NCBI RefSeq assembly: GCF_034702125.1
Contig: NC_085857.1
Coordinates: forward strand, 57,300,426 to 57,364,425
DNA length: 64,000 bases
DNA from: Engraulis encrasicolus
Lineage: Eukaryota > Chordata > Actinopteri > Clupeiformes > Engraulidae
Direction: 5' to 3'
Part shown: piece after piece, positions 35,150 to 46,683 of the stretch
Layout of the letters: the number at the start of each line of letters is the position of its first letter
How positions within the stretch are numbered: the stretch's first letter is position 1
The notes under the pieces: model-generated
What the model saw: the letters and a program-made list of their open reading frames with translations, nothing else
Told to the model about the DNA's origin: nothing
The model's database searches: none
Translations under genes and position numbers: made by a program

Positions 35150-35692
35150 TGCAATTGCCCCTACACTATCAAAAGCCAAGCATGGTAGTGGGACTGACAT
35201 GGTTTGGGGATGCATGGATGCTGTCAACATTGGAAATCTGAAATACACCTGAAAGAAACATGCATGTCAACATGCACTGTGACTACTGAAACAGATCATG
35301 ATATTCTCCATAGGATTGCATTCAAATCTCATACCAATCTATTTAAGCCAGATGCAGACTCAAAATCTAAAAGTTCAATGCAAAGAAAGGTTGAAACGCA
35401 CACTGATGACCTCCCTTTTCATCCCATTTCATTTCGATTCATTTCGAGACGATTCGAGCAAACACAGCCCCTTCTCTACCGGATTTTCATCTGGGGTGTA
35501 CTCACTTTTGTGAGTACATGTTCAAACATTAATGGCTGTATTTTGTTTTTTTAAGCGGTTAAATAAGTTGTTAAAAGGTCACTAATCATTGTGTCAAAGT
35601 GAAATGTCTGTAATACTTTCCTATGAAAAGATATACTCAAAAATCTGCAAAAACTGTGAGGGGTGTATTCACTTTCGTGATATACTGTAGGC
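35150..35692. mobile_element. Tc1-like transposon, 3' remnant
   Basis: GGTAGTGGGACTGACATGGT / TTTGGGGATGCATGGATGC corresponds to the GGGSVMVWGC-like region of Tc1 transposases. The element ends GGGGTGTATTCACTTTCGTG followed by ATATACTGTA, a typical Tc1 terminus. The 5' half is missing. Confidence 0.65.
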
Positions 35693-36419
35693 CTAGCCTA
35701 CACAGTTTTCTTCAAAATATATAGGCCTATATATTTGTGCATTTGTCTTTTGCCTTCATTAGGCCTACCTTCATTCAAGAGTTTTGCTCATGTAAATGAA
35801 TTCATACACAGACAGGCTATCTGATATCACATATAATGATATGTAAATATTTCATTTATTTTAATATATATATACATATAGTATATATATATAATTTATT
35901 CTTTTTTTAAATGTTAGTAGATTTCATTGCACTAGGCTAGAACTGGTCTACCTTGTCTGTACTGCATGCTGCGAGTTTCACCTGGTAAGAAACTCACAAT
36001 TGCAGTGTCATGAGCAAATGTCTAGTCAGTTTCAAAGAATATATGATTTCTAGCTTGTGGTGTGAAAAAAGTATTTATTTGAATGTCTCACGAAAAAAGT
36101 GAAAATGAACTGAACTTTGAACTAGTTCAAAATTGAAATTGCGAACTTTGAACTTGAACGGTTCACTTTGAGCATTTATGAACTGAACTTTAACTATTTC
36201 AGAAAAGCTGTGAACTGGCACATTACTGGCTACTCCTCCAATCGCATACAGGTCTCCCTGCCTCTGTATGTAGTGGCAGCAGGTAGTAAACATTAACATA
36301 TAACATATTACGGTACCGTTTGGTACAGCAATGTACCGTACAGAAGGTCTGTTCGGTTCGGTACGAATACAGTGTACCGGTACAGGCCTACTACTAAATA
36401 AAATTTCACACATTGCATT

Positions 36420-36560
36420 AACATAGCATTACTCTTAGCTGTGTTTTTAAAAATCCAAAATGACTTACAGTTAATTACATGGTATTGGTTACAGCCCCTG
36501 GAGCAATGTGGGGTCAGATGACTTGTTCAAGGCCACTTCTTCCATGGGCTCCATAAACGG
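36420..36560. repeat. Interspersed repeat shared with 45030-45180
   Basis: AATGACTTACAGTTA, then GTTACAGCCCCTG-AGCAATGTGGGGT, occurs here and at 45050-45100, in a second degenerate copy at 45120-45150, and collinearly beyond the Z4/Z5 upstream introns. It is part of the duplicated block and also resembles a common fish repeat. Confidence 0.65.
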
Positions 36561-37090
36561 TTCTTGCATCACATTAGAGTGTGATGTAGCAATGGGTATA
36601 AGTGCATCGTCTGCAACATCGCTCTGTCCCCCGAGGAAGTTGAGATCTAAAATGCCTGATGTTGCACGAGGTGGACGAGAGATGGACAGGGCGCTGTACA
36701 GTTTGTGAGTTATGGTGCTCATGCCACGAGTGCTGTCTGTGTCGTATTGTCTTCCTTATTCCCCAAAACTGTATTGCAGGGATGGCCATGACAATGCACC
36801 GGCGGCAAAAGTGCATTTGTTGAATGGACACTTCAATAATGCTGTCTGTACAACATCTCCATCTCGTGCAAGATTCTCAAATCTACTATGATGTCACCGT
36901 GCCTCTTCCATGGAACACATAGTCTTTCTCTTGAGGAATTTTGTTAAGTGCAATCATTACAATTGCCCTTCTGTAATCTCCAAACTACATAATTTGAAGT
37001 AGAAGTATGTAGCAGAAGTATGTGACACTGGAACATTGTCAGTTTTTGAAAAAAAAATAGTGAAGCCCCAAACTGAAATAAGGTTTGTAG
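36561..37090. other. Intergenic between duplication blocks A and B
   Basis: No exon is supported. The minus-strand frame at 36489-36722 has mixed composition but overlaps the repeat at its 3' end and lacks family resemblance. Confidence 0.35.
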
Positions 37091-37096
37091 TACATA

Positions 37097-37155
37097 TGCT
37101 AGCCACACAGACCCATGATATGATGCTATGCTAGCCACACTCACAGACCCACAAT
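37097..37155. repeat. GCTATGCTAGCCACACAGACC minisatellite, block B start
   Basis: Units at 37097 and 37127 carry the same core as block A. The array continues after each intervening MITE at 37511, 37881 and 39926. Confidence 0.85.
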
Positions 37156-37510
37156 AAAGCCTGGCTCAAACTACACGACTATCGCGCCGATTCTCGGCTG
37201 AAAACCCCCCTTACGACAATCGCTGGAACGTTACCCCCCAGGACCATCGTAAGCGATTGTCGGGAAAGATTTCCTCGTCGTGAGCGACGTTCTAAGATAG
37301 AACTTTGGCAGCTCAAAGAGTCGCCGATCGCAAATCGTAGAAATCAAACAGTGTTTGATATTTGCGACTGGAAATAGAACGTCGGGCATTGTCTCGGTGG
37401 CTGCGAGCAGCGACAAGATTGACAGTTGCGATTCTCTTCTAGTGTGCGGTGCACCCCGACGCCAAAATCGGACACACAATCGCTAGTCGTGTAGTTTGAG
37501 CCTGGCTTAA
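37156..37510. mobile_element. MITE with long inverted termini in the minisatellite
   Basis: AAGCCTGGCTCAAACTACAC followed by GACTA at the left is inverted at 37484-37508. The interior is rich in CGATTGT/ACAATCG and TCGC words, giving extra local inverted repeats. It interrupts the minisatellite unit. A looser relative with CGATT/AATCG words lies around 47330-47520. The target duplication is unclear. Confidence 0.82.
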
Positions 37511-37539
37511 GATGCTATGCTAGCCACACAGACCCATAA

Positions 37540-37880
37540 TAGCCCCGTTTATACTGCGGACCATTGGCCCAGGAACTTAGGCCCAGGAACTGAAGCCCGG
37601 GAACTTAAGCCCAGGGCAAGAGTTCCTGGTGCGTTTATACTGCAGGCCAACTGAACATTTTAAATGGAATGGTAGCTGTGGTAACCCATTCAAAAATGAC
37701 CTGTAAGGACCAGGGCTAACTGGTGGCCCTGGCAGTTGAGGAGGGCCTGTTACCTGGACAACAGTTCTTGGTTTGGCCCAGTTCTGGCCTAGCCCAGGTG
37801 GTATAAACTGGTACAGGGGCTGGGCTTAGGTTCCTGGGCTTAAGTTCCTGGGCCAATGGCCCGCAGTATAAACTGGGCTA
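37540..37880. mobile_element. MITE with 40-bp inverted termini in the minisatellite
   Basis: TAGCCCCGTTTATACTGCGG continuing through CCATTGGCCCAGGAACTTA at the left is the inverse of 37841-37880. GCCCAGGAACTTA-type units recur within both arms. Non-coding. Confidence 0.87.
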
Positions 37881-37915
37881 CTAAGATGCTATGCTTGTCA
37901 CATAGACCCATAATG

Positions 37916-38282
37916 GGGCATATCAGCCAAGCCCTTCTACTTCCGATCCATAGGGCTGTAAGCTCACAAAAATGTGAATAGATGTGAAATGAGCGAGTCA
38001 AGTGGATTCCGTTCGGCATGTACTCTGAATTTCACATATGATAGCATTGAATTTTAAAGGTTTGGATTGGCATCGCAAGACCGTTCATTTTCGGCAGGCA
38101 AGAAAGGTTATTTTAGTTTTTGTGCGAAAGTGGGTGAGAGACTACAACGTGCGGTGCGCCTCAGGCATTTGATGTGAATCAAGGCTGAAGGTTTACAGCA
38201 AGCCCTATCGCTGCACCGCGGCTGAAGTGGCTGCACGATAGACATGCAACTTCTCTTGTGAAGTCCAAATAATTACATATAG
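37916..38282. other. Unassigned stretch inside the interrupted minisatellite
   Basis: No coding exon or delimitable element. It begins at GGGGCATATCAGCC immediately after a minisatellite unit and contains GC-rich words (GCACCGCGGCTGAAG) unlike its neighbours, so it is probably another inserted fragment. Confidence 0.35.
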
Positions 38283-39720
38283 TCCCAGGAAAAAGTTTGT
38301 ACACCCTTTGAAATGTCTTACATTTCTGTCAAAATTTATCATAAAACATGGTCTGATCTTCCCGGAAATCTTAAGAAGGAACAATCAGAGTCTGCTTTAA
38401 TTAATTCCTCCCAAACATTTACATTATATCATATTTTTATTGGTCATAAGGCCATAACATTCACAGGAGAGTAAGGCATAAGTAAGTACACCCTTGCATT
38501 GAGTAGTTTTTAGGTCTCAGTTAGTTGCAATATCATCAACCAGACTTGTCCTGTAGTTGCAAATCAGATTAACAAAACAATCTGTTTGTATCTTGTCTCC
38601 CTCTTCTTTAGAGAACTGCCTCTCGTCAGCAAGGTTTGTGGGATGTCTGGAGTGCATAGCTTTCTTGACTTCATGCCATATAATCTCAATTGTTTTTTTT
38701 CAGGGCTTTGACTGGGCTATTTCAGAATGTGTATTTCATTACTATGAAGCCATTCTGAAGTCGATTTGCTTCTAAAGTATGGGTTGTTGTCACATTTCAA
38801 GACCCATACTCTTGTGTGCTTCAACTCTGTGACAGACTTCCTCACGTTTTTTCAGTAAAATATCACAATAAACTTGAGTTCATTGTTCCACTGATAATAG
38901 CAAACTGTCAACGGCCTGAGGCAGCAAGGTAGCCACATATAATGATGCTCCCGCCACCATACTCAGAAGAGGAGATGTAACCAAGAATAGCTAAAAATGG
39001 GATTCATTCTAAAATTAATGGGGTTTATGTCCAAAAAAATATTGCTGCACCTTTGAGGTTTGCGAAAAAGCATTTATATGCCTCATAGAATTACTGCAAA
39101 ATATTCTGTAGACCAACATTCAAACCAAAGTTGAATTGTTCAGGGGAACACACAAGGTCATGTTTGGAGGAGAACTGGAGAAGCACACCTTCACCAAAAC
39201 ATCATCTCCACCTTTGAGTATGGTGGCGGGGGCATCATTATATGCGGCTACCTTGCTGCCTCAGGCCCTTTTCAGTTTGCTATTATCAGTGGAACAATGA
39301 ACTCAGAAGTTTATCGAAATATTTTACAGAAAAATGTAAGGTAGTCTGTCACACAGTTGAAGCACACAAGAGGATGGGTGCTGAAATGTGACAACAACCC
39401 AAACTTTAGCAGCAAATCGACTTTAGAATGGCTTCATAATAATGAAATACACATTCTGCAATAGCCCAGTCAAAGCCCTGACAAAAAAACAATTGAGATT
39501 ATATGGCATGAAGTCAAGAAAGCTATGCACTCCAGACATCCCACAAACCTTGCTGACGAGAGGCAGTTTTCTAAAGAAGAGGGAGACGAGATACATCCAG
39601 ATTGTTTTGTTCATCTGATCTGCAACTACAGGAAACATATGGTTGAGGTTACTGCGACTAACTTAGGGTTAAAACCTATTGAATGCAAGGGTGTACTTAC
39701 TTATGCCTTGCTGTCCTGTG
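38283..39720. mobile_element. Tc1-like transposon arranged as an inverted pair
   Basis: The right copy (about 38985-39720, plus) encodes degenerate Tc1 transposase pieces: GGGIIICGYLAASGPFQFAI, then a KCDNNPNFSSKSTLEWLHNN region holding the second catalytic Asp, and IEIIWHEVKKAMHSRHP holding the Glu. The left copy (38283-38973) is the reverse complement of its 3' two-thirds, about 85-90 percent identical by eye. It ends at the left with the Tc1-type terminus AAAGTTTGTACACCCTTTG. Both copies have stops. The pair can fold back over about 690 bp. Confidence 0.85.
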
Positions 39721-39925
39721 AATGTTTACATCTTATGGCTCTGAATGCTTGTGTAACTTGTGCTTTTTGTGTGGTATCCAGTGTTCTAAATAGCATCGGT
39801 TACTACTGCTGTGATATACTTTTTGGAGACAATAAATCTTTGGATTTTATCGTTTGCCTTTTTTCCTTTTTGAATTCAACGAACATGTGATGTGGCAGGG
39901 TCAATATATTTGACAGGACACCATA

Positions 39926-40098
39926 GGATGCTATGCCAGCCACACAGACCCAGAATAGGATGTACCAATGCTAGCCACACAGATACATAATAGGATGCTA
40001 TGCTAGCCACACAGATACATAATAGGATGATATGCTCGCCACACAGATACATAATAGGATGCTATGCTCGCCACACAGACCTATAATAGGATGTGCCT
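39926..40098. repeat. GCTATGCTAGCCACACAGACC minisatellite, last segment of block B
   Basis: Five consecutive units of about 32 bp, consisting of ATGCTATGCTAGCCACACAG plus A(C/T)ACATAATAGG, with variants GCTCGCC and GCCAGCC. Confidence 0.92.
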
Positions 40099-40129
40099 TC
40101 CACCAGATTTTATGGATTTCAGTCATTTC

Positions 40130-40612
40130 AGTCACTGACGTACATGGACAACGTTCTTCAATTTAATTCCATTCAACAGTTTTGAAGCATCCGTGATTGA
40201 TATGCGAGGATTCTTCTGCTCTATATGTCCACATTCATTCCTTAGCAACTCTAAGAACCAGTGCTGATAGGATGGTGGTTGCAATTGACTGTCAATCAAA
40301 AGAATTCTAAAAGAATTGAAATTGTCAATTAAGTCAACTAACAATGCTCATTGGTCATTTAAACAATTTAAATAGCTTTCTGAAAAAAAAGGGTCAGCTC
40401 AAAAAATGTTTATATATTTGTCTTGCTGAAAACGGACGGGAAACTACAGTTTGCCCAAAATAGAGTAGACTCGGCAAGAACTGGCAAGGAGATGAACTGG
40501 CTCAAGTCTCCCATGAAGAGGCAAGGGAATTGGCATTTTTTTCCCGGTTTCCGGGTCCCATCCCCGCCCTTCATTTCAGAATAGAACCCACTGTATCCCC
40601 TCTACTCAGTAT
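40130..40612. repeat. Interspersed repeat, inverted relative to 45728-46020
   Basis: Shared in opposite orientation: the TTGACTGTCAATCAAAAGAATTCTAAAAGA region, AATGCTCATTGGTC and TTTGCCCAAAATAGAGTAGAC. The family is not identified. No exon. Confidence 0.65.
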
Positions 40613-41060
40613 CAATGATTACAGGTTTTTTGTGTGCGTGTGCCATGCACACCTTCCATTGTTATGATGGAATAACTCTAGCTCAGTGTCATCTGACCAT
40701 TGATTTCCCAAAATGCTTCTAGCATGTCCATATGTGTAAATTGTACATCTTATTTCTGATAAATAAACAGGAAAGCTTTTTGATGCATCACCATCCAAAG
40801 ACCATTTTCCTTGCACAAGGTAACAATGTAGAACACTGCACTATCAGCAGCTGGATCCTCTCCTCAGCAGCTAGATGTTCTTGTATTTCGATGTTTACTA
40901 GTTTGCACATTGCCATTCTTACCATCCTTCAACCATGCCATTTTTGAATGTACCTTGCTCCTTTTTTCACTTATTGTAGCCAATTACAGTGAATCTGATA
41001 TGGTTACTGACACAAGCCACAATTATATTTTTTAGTAATCATTTTCCTTCTACAAGGACC
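40613..41060. repeat. Segmental duplication block B, left part
   Basis: Collinear with 27060-27440 (shared words listed there). About 100 bases at 40948-41053 interrupt the match before ACAAGGACCATTT resumes. Confidence 0.85.
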
Positions 41061-42127
41061 ATTTTAATAGACTCCCTTTGGTAGTTACAGCTTCACAGAC
41101 TGCACATGCATTGTTGGCTCGAACACGCACACACAAACAGACAGTGCAGACCTTGAAGAGAGAAGACATGCCACCCTGAATGTGTACGATTCTGAAAAAT
41201 AGACGTGTTACGCAATTCCAAGAGGAAATAGGCTGTTCCAGAAGCAAAGGACATGTTTGTGGTTAAAAGCAATTAAGCGTACCACTGGACTGAGGACATC
41301 AGGAATGTCTGTGTTTGTGGCGACCACCTCCTATCTTAAGTTATCGTGACCATCCGTTTTCTTATCTTTTCTTATCTCACCCTGGCTAGTTTCTTAACAA
41401 ATGTGCGGTAAATGGTGGACTCTGCTCCAACAATGCACACACAGCTCAATGATGTCACATCTCTATACAAACATTTAAGGGGTCTATAGCTTTTTTAGGC
41501 TACAACATAATTAAAACAAGTTTATGATAGAACCTAACTCTGCCCTATAAAAGGCAAAGAGCAGTAACAACGCTGACACTGAACCAAAAATAATAGATAA
41601 TAGATAATAGATTGGATATTGTCATTACTGCCAATTTGACATGGCAATATCTGTAAAACTGAACACAAGATATAAAAGGAGTTGTGAAGACCCATTTTCA
41701 GTGAAACTCAAGTTTGACAATATATGTAAGCAGGGGGCGATTTGTTGGAAAACCAGAAGGGGGGATATGCTTCAGATTTTAAGCAATATCAATGGAATTA
41801 CATTGACCTGTGACAAAACTATGTAGAAAAAGTGACGATATCAAGACCAGAAGGGTGGATAATCCCCCCCATCCCCCCTACAAATCGCACCCTGTATGTA
41901 AGTACTGCACTTTGTCTTTGTTAGTGAGGGCCTTACAACATAACGTCACAATGGCAGGGCTATGACCATTTTGGAATTTAAAGAGTGCCAAGCCAAAACC
42001 TCTGCACATTAACCTTTTGTTACAGTTTTTGTTACATTTTCATGTATTAAAAAAAAACATGTGTAGTATCATGAATCCCAACTAAGAATTTTGGTCTGGG
42101 ACAGTCATATGTTGTAGAACAAAATGA
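41061..42127. other. Intergenic, nothing recognised
   Basis: No exon, RNA gene or delimitable transposon. A short ATAGATAATAG repeat lies near 41590-41612. The 61-codon frame at 41641 has no support. Confidence 0.35.
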
Positions 42128-42400
42128 TTGATTGATTGATTGAGTGATTGAGTGATTGTTTATTGAAAGCACATTAGCAGCCCCTTTACAATATCACTAG
42201 TCTTCCTGTGGTCATACAAATACATACATTCTTTTCTTACATACTTTCTTTTCTTCCTCTTTTTCACAGATTGTACAAACATAAATAACACAAGAAAAAA
42301 ATGCAAGATATACACAAAACAAAACAATAACAAACACAAAAGAGGAAATTAAAATCTGTCACTTACATAGGTTATACGTTGGTCCCATATTAATATTTTA
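42128..42400 (-). mobile_element. LINE 3' end fragment
   Basis: On the minus strand the sequence ends in (CAAT)n-like (AATCAATCAATCAATCA) preceded by ATAAACAATCACTCAATC, the usual tail of a fish non-LTR element. The upstream part is AT-rich untranslated sequence. No reverse-transcriptase frame is retained. Confidence 0.5.
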
Positions 42401-42431
42401 CATTCAACCTCTTACTGTATTTTCTTCACTT

Positions 42432-43058
42432 TGTAGTTGTGTCCAAATTCAAAATGGCTGCCATTTACAATGTACAGGGGCGCTAGATATTTTACATTCT
42501 ACCTCCTCTTCTATTCTCTCTGACTTGACCATACTATGTACAAGTGGTTCAAATTCAAAATGGTTACGCATCAGAACTTATGATGAGTTAATGACTTATG
42601 ACTGCTTATGATGAGTTAATGATAAAGTTGCAGTTACAAAATGATGAACACAAATGGTCAGAACTATAACAGTCTTTATACAGTGTAATGTTCAGCAGCG
42701 GTTCCCAAACTGGGGGAGGTCGGGACACCTTGGGGTAGTCACAAAATTAACTGTCAGGGGGTTCACCATTGGTTGACTACTTGGACCTTGTCTTAAGCCT
42801 CCCAACATAACAAATCTGTTGAAATATCTGCATCACTAACACTGCCGACTTTTCACATCAGCAAAGACTTTCCCGTTAGTGTTAGACTGATTTGGGATTT
42901 CTGCAGTATGGAAGGATCTCAACTCCTGTGCATGTGTTACAGTATTTAAAGAAAAATCTAGATTGTCCACCTTGAGTATTTTAGATCATGTTTGGCTTAC
43001 TATATGTTACATTGATTCTCTTGTGAGTTTTTTGAGGCTGTGTGTCTACAAAGGCCTT
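42432..43058. repeat. Segmental duplication block B, 3' flank of Z5
   Basis: Collinear with 28080-28773. It includes an extra GGTTCCCAAACTGGGGGAGG stretch (about 42700), related to the hAT-like ends at 14303 and 49356. After the Z5 stop a finger remnant (KAFVDTQPQ) persists, as after Z4. Confidence 0.8.
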
Positions 43059-44956
43059 CTACAGGTCGGTGTAGGTGTGGGACTGCTTTGGTTTTTCTTC
43101 TGTGTGGGTTTTCTGGTGACCTTTGAGAGTACGCTTGTCTGCAAAGGCCTGTCCACATGAGGTGCACTGGTAGGGCTTTTCTCCAGTGTGGACCATCAGA
43201 TGCCTCTTCAGTTGATGACTTGTTGAAAAAGCCATTTCACACGTGGTGCACTTGTGTCGCTTTTCTCCTGTATGAATTCTCTGGTGTCTTGGAGCCTGTT
43301 CGCTCCTCATGCTCTTACCACATATTTTACAACAATATGGCTTTCCATGGGTTCTTCTTACATGCTTCTTCAACAAGTCTACACGTGCAAAGACCTTTCC
43401 ACAGATATGGCACACATGCTGCTGTCCCTCTGTGTGGGTTTTCTTGTGTGCTTGAAGCGAGCGATAGATTGTAAAGGCCTTTCCACAAGTCATGCACTGA
43501 TATAGTTTTTCACCAGAATGAATTTGTTGATGCAAGAGGAGTTGTCTTTTCTCAGTAAAAGTCTTTTCACAGGTTGTACAACGATATGGCTTTTCACCAG
43601 AATGAGTTCTTTGGTGGACGATAAAACGTTGCTTTTGTGCAAAAGTTTTTCCACATATGGCGCACAGATGTTGGTTTCCTTCCGTATGTGTTCTCAGGTG
43701 AAATTTGAAAGCCTCTTCACTTGCAAAGGTCTTTTCACATTTGGTGCATTTATATGGTCTTTCTCCGGTATGAATGTTCTGATGGTCCTTCAGTGTATCT
43801 GCTCTAACAAAAGTCTTCCCGCATGTAGGACACACATGGTGCTTTCCCACAGTGTGGAGTTTCTTGTGTGTGTGTAAAGAGCTATAGTGTGCAAACTTCT
43901 TTCCACAAGTTGTACACTGGCATGGCTTTTTAGCAGAATGTGTTTGTTGGTGTTTGACAAGAAGGACCTTTAAGATAAATCCCTTTCCACATGTGGTGCA
44001 TCGATATGATTTTTCACTTTCAGAATGAATTTGTCCGTGCTTTGTGAGATAATCTTTTTGAGAAAAGGCCTTTCCACAGATATTGCATTGGTACGGCTTT
44101 TGTCCAGTGTGGACTGACTCATGTCTCTTCAGATCACTCATTCTTGCAAAGGCTTTTTCACATGAGGTACACTCAAATGGTTTTTCACCAGAATGAGTTA
44201 GTTGATGTGTCCTGAGCACCTCACGTCGAGTGAAACCTTTGCCACAGATCATACACTTATGTGGCGTTTCCCCAGAATGACTCAGCTCGTGTGTGATGAG
44301 ACTACGCTTTTGAATAAAAGCTTTTCCACATGTACCACAGAGATATTGCTTGCCTTCAGTGTGGATTTTCAGGTGAGTTTTGAGTTGACTTTTATCTGCA
44401 AATGCCTTTTCACACACGATGCACTGGTGCGGCTTTTCTCCGGTGTGGGTTTGCTCATGTCTCTCCAGGTGGCTTTGTCGTGTGAAGGCTTTACCACAAG
44501 TAGTGCAGGAGTATGGCTTTACTCCAGTGTGAACACTCTGATGCCTCCGGACGTCTTTTATTAATGCAAACGCCTTTCCACATGTGCTGCACTGGTGCGG
44601 CTTTTCTCCCGTATGGGTTCTCTGGTGCCTCTTGAGATCACCCATGCGTGCAAAAGCAAATCCACAGATGGCACATTCATATGGCTTTTCGCCAGTCGGT
44701 TTGTGAGGGGCGAGATGGGTTCTTTGGTGCTTTAAGACATGGTCCTTTCGACTAAAAGTCTTTCCACAAGAGGAGCACGAGTAGGGCTTTTCTGCAGTGT
44801 GGGTTATCTCATGTCTCTTCAAATCACGTGAGCGTGAGAAAGAATATCCACACGTGCTGCATTTAAATGGCTTCTCTCCAGATTTGCCTTGGTGGTGTTG
44901 TTTGACTACGGGTTTCCCATATTTGTCTGATGCATTATCTTCTGTGTCATCATCAC
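43059..44956 (-). CDS. C2H2 zinc-finger terminal exon Z5 (21 fingers)
   Basis: The acceptor TTGTCGTTGCAG| has its AG at 44958-44957; (G)GT GAT GAT GAC ACA GAA gives G-D-D-D-T-E in the common phase. The upstream in-frame ATG lies in intron sequence and is not used. A short leader (DNASDKYGKPVVKQHHQGKS) precedes 21 fingers, each with a counterpart in Z4. Finger 18 has H-x4-H spacing and finger 19 is short by one residue (CKICGKSMRSEQAPRH). The exon ends SHTYTDL-stop. Compared with Z4, the base-contact positions have changed much more than the rest of the finger (see findings). Expected to be a nuclear DNA-binding regulator. Its first exon is not visible nearby; the acidic exon at 63392-63300 would splice to it in frame. 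Confidence 0.88.
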
Positions 44957-44990
44957 CTGCAACGACAAAGAAGGCCAATTACTACTAAAT

Positions 44991-46683
44991 AACATGCCAC
45001 ATATTACTTTGGCTTTGCATAACTCTTAGATATTTTTTTATTATGGAAAATGACTTACAGTTATAAAGGGTACTGGTTACAGCCCCTGAAGCAATGTGGG
45101 GTTAGGAACTTCAAGGGTATTGGTTACAGCCCCAGGGGTAATGTGGGCTTAGGTGCCTCAGGGGCACATCCGTGGATTGCTTGCAGTCTTCAGTGCCGCT
45201 TATCATAGCCTGGCCTTGGACAACATGGCAGCATGCAACTGCATTTGAATAACACGCCGGCTTCAACCGCTCTGTACATTGTGTTTGAGCACGACGACAA
45301 TTTAACTCGTGACAAGTTAGGGTTAGGGGTGATTTTGGTCCGGGCACAATTGCCATTTCCCTTGCTTGTTACGCTGTTGTTGGCAAAAGTAAAGCTGCAG
45401 AAACATTGTATTACTGACTGGTTAGGGGTAGGGATGAACTTGGTCAGAGTAGAGCTGAGCATCTTCACGTTTAGCAAACTGCATGTCTCACATAAGCCTG
45501 GTCACATGGGGGAAAACAATTGCAAAGTCGCTGCACCACAACTGGGAAACTGTGAAATAAAAATACCGTTAGATGATTCCAGTCTGCTGCATGACATGAG
45601 CCTGTGATGTAGCGTTGCGCAACATACTGTACATCTTGGGCCATTTATATTTCAATAGGTTCTTGCAGGTTTCAGTAGGTAACATGTTAGCACTTTTAAG
45701 ACCATTGTGAGATTAAAGCAGATAGCATACATTCTATTCTGAGGTGAATCAATGGTGGGGGGTGGGGGTGGGGGCCAGGGGGGAAAACGCCAATCCCCAG
45801 TTAAGTATGGGGGACTTGAGCCAATGCAGCTTTTTGCCAAGTCTACTCTAATTTGGGCAAACGTCCTTTTCAAACAAACCAAATATTCTTCTTGGACTGA
45901 CCCTTTCAGAGAGCTATTGAAATTGTTTAAGTGACCGATGAGCATTGTTTGTTGATTGACAGTTAGAAATCTTTTAATAGAATTATTTTGATTGACAGTC
46001 AAATGCAACAATAAGCTCTTACCCACAGGCCCGATTCTACAGGGATTTTCGTCTACCGAGGCGTGGCTTCAGTTTTAATTTGCATTTACTCCACCCATAC
46101 GCACCCATCTTTAGTTCTAACAGGGTCGATTTTAGAATCGTCACAGACGTGGTTCTAGGTGTGCGGAGCCTAGTTCCACTGCGACATGTTGCGCTCTCTG
46201 TAGCCTAGGATTTACCGGCATGTGCAAACATCTATCCCCACCCATGGCTTTTCTGTCGCCAGTTTTTACAGTAGACTAGACATAGGAAATTGGTCAAGCA
46301 ATTATCATGTAACTCCAGTCTTTGACCAAGGAATGAGTCGTCAAGAAATTGTTTTTTGTGCTGACTGCATTCAGCTATCAACTGAAAAAACACAAACAAA
46401 AAAGAGAAGAGAAATACAGGAGAAATACAGTAGCCTATGAAGAGGCACTATGCAAAAAAGTCTTCACAGTGCACACTAATCAGTTGGCTAGCATTAAATT
46501 CATTCCTTTTCATTGCACATCTTTCCATACACGAGGTTTCCGTAGGACAGGTTGCCATGTACGGGTTTACAGATTGCTTCCTCATTCGCAATCCTCTACA
46601 ACTCAGCTGTGAAATTATGGGAAACATCTCACCGAAAGTAGTTTTGGACAACGGGATGTCTGGCTCCATTTATCTGCTTCCGG
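44991..46683. other. Region upstream of Z5, repeats only
   Basis: Holds the repeat shared with 36420 (45030-45180), two short similar blocks with GGTTAGGG-TAGGG-TGA-TTTGGTC at about 45318 and 45420, and the inverted copy of 40250-40600 at 45728-46020. A G-rich tract lies at 45750-45785. No exon is supported. Confidence 0.4.

Larger units (their letters stand above)
33358..36228. mobile_element. hAT-superfamily element nested in the 31000-36391 insertion
   Basis: Ends CAGTGTTGTGC and GCACATTACTG are inverted. The 8-bp duplication GCTACTCC is exact (33350-33357 and 36229-36236). Subterminal GTTCA/TGAAC words are dense at both ends, as usual for hAT. No intact transposase; the interior is filled by a foldback element (33650-34295), a MITE (34633-35129) and a Tc1 remnant (35150-35692). 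Confidence 0.93.
31000..36391. mobile_element. Composite hAT-like insertion, 5.4 kb, with an empty site in the paralogue
   Basis: Left end AGGGGTGTAACAGTAC and right end GTACCGGTACAGGCCTAC form imperfect inverted repeats (about 13 of 17 positions). TACTAAAT flanks both sides (30992-30999 and 36392-36399). The paralogous position above Z5 reads ACTACTAAATAACATGCC with one TACTAAAT at 44983-44990 and no insert. Eight-base duplications and such ends fit hAT. Boundaries could shift by one base. The interior has been invaded by a LINE (about 31520-33230) and another hAT element (33358-36228). No transposase of its own is visible. Confidence 0.85.

Noticed and set aside
36489..36722. Minus-strand 77-codon frame as a possible acidic first exon for Z4
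   Set aside because: Not acidic, lacks the psi-K-x-E core and a donor, and its 3' part is the GTTACAGCCCC repeat.
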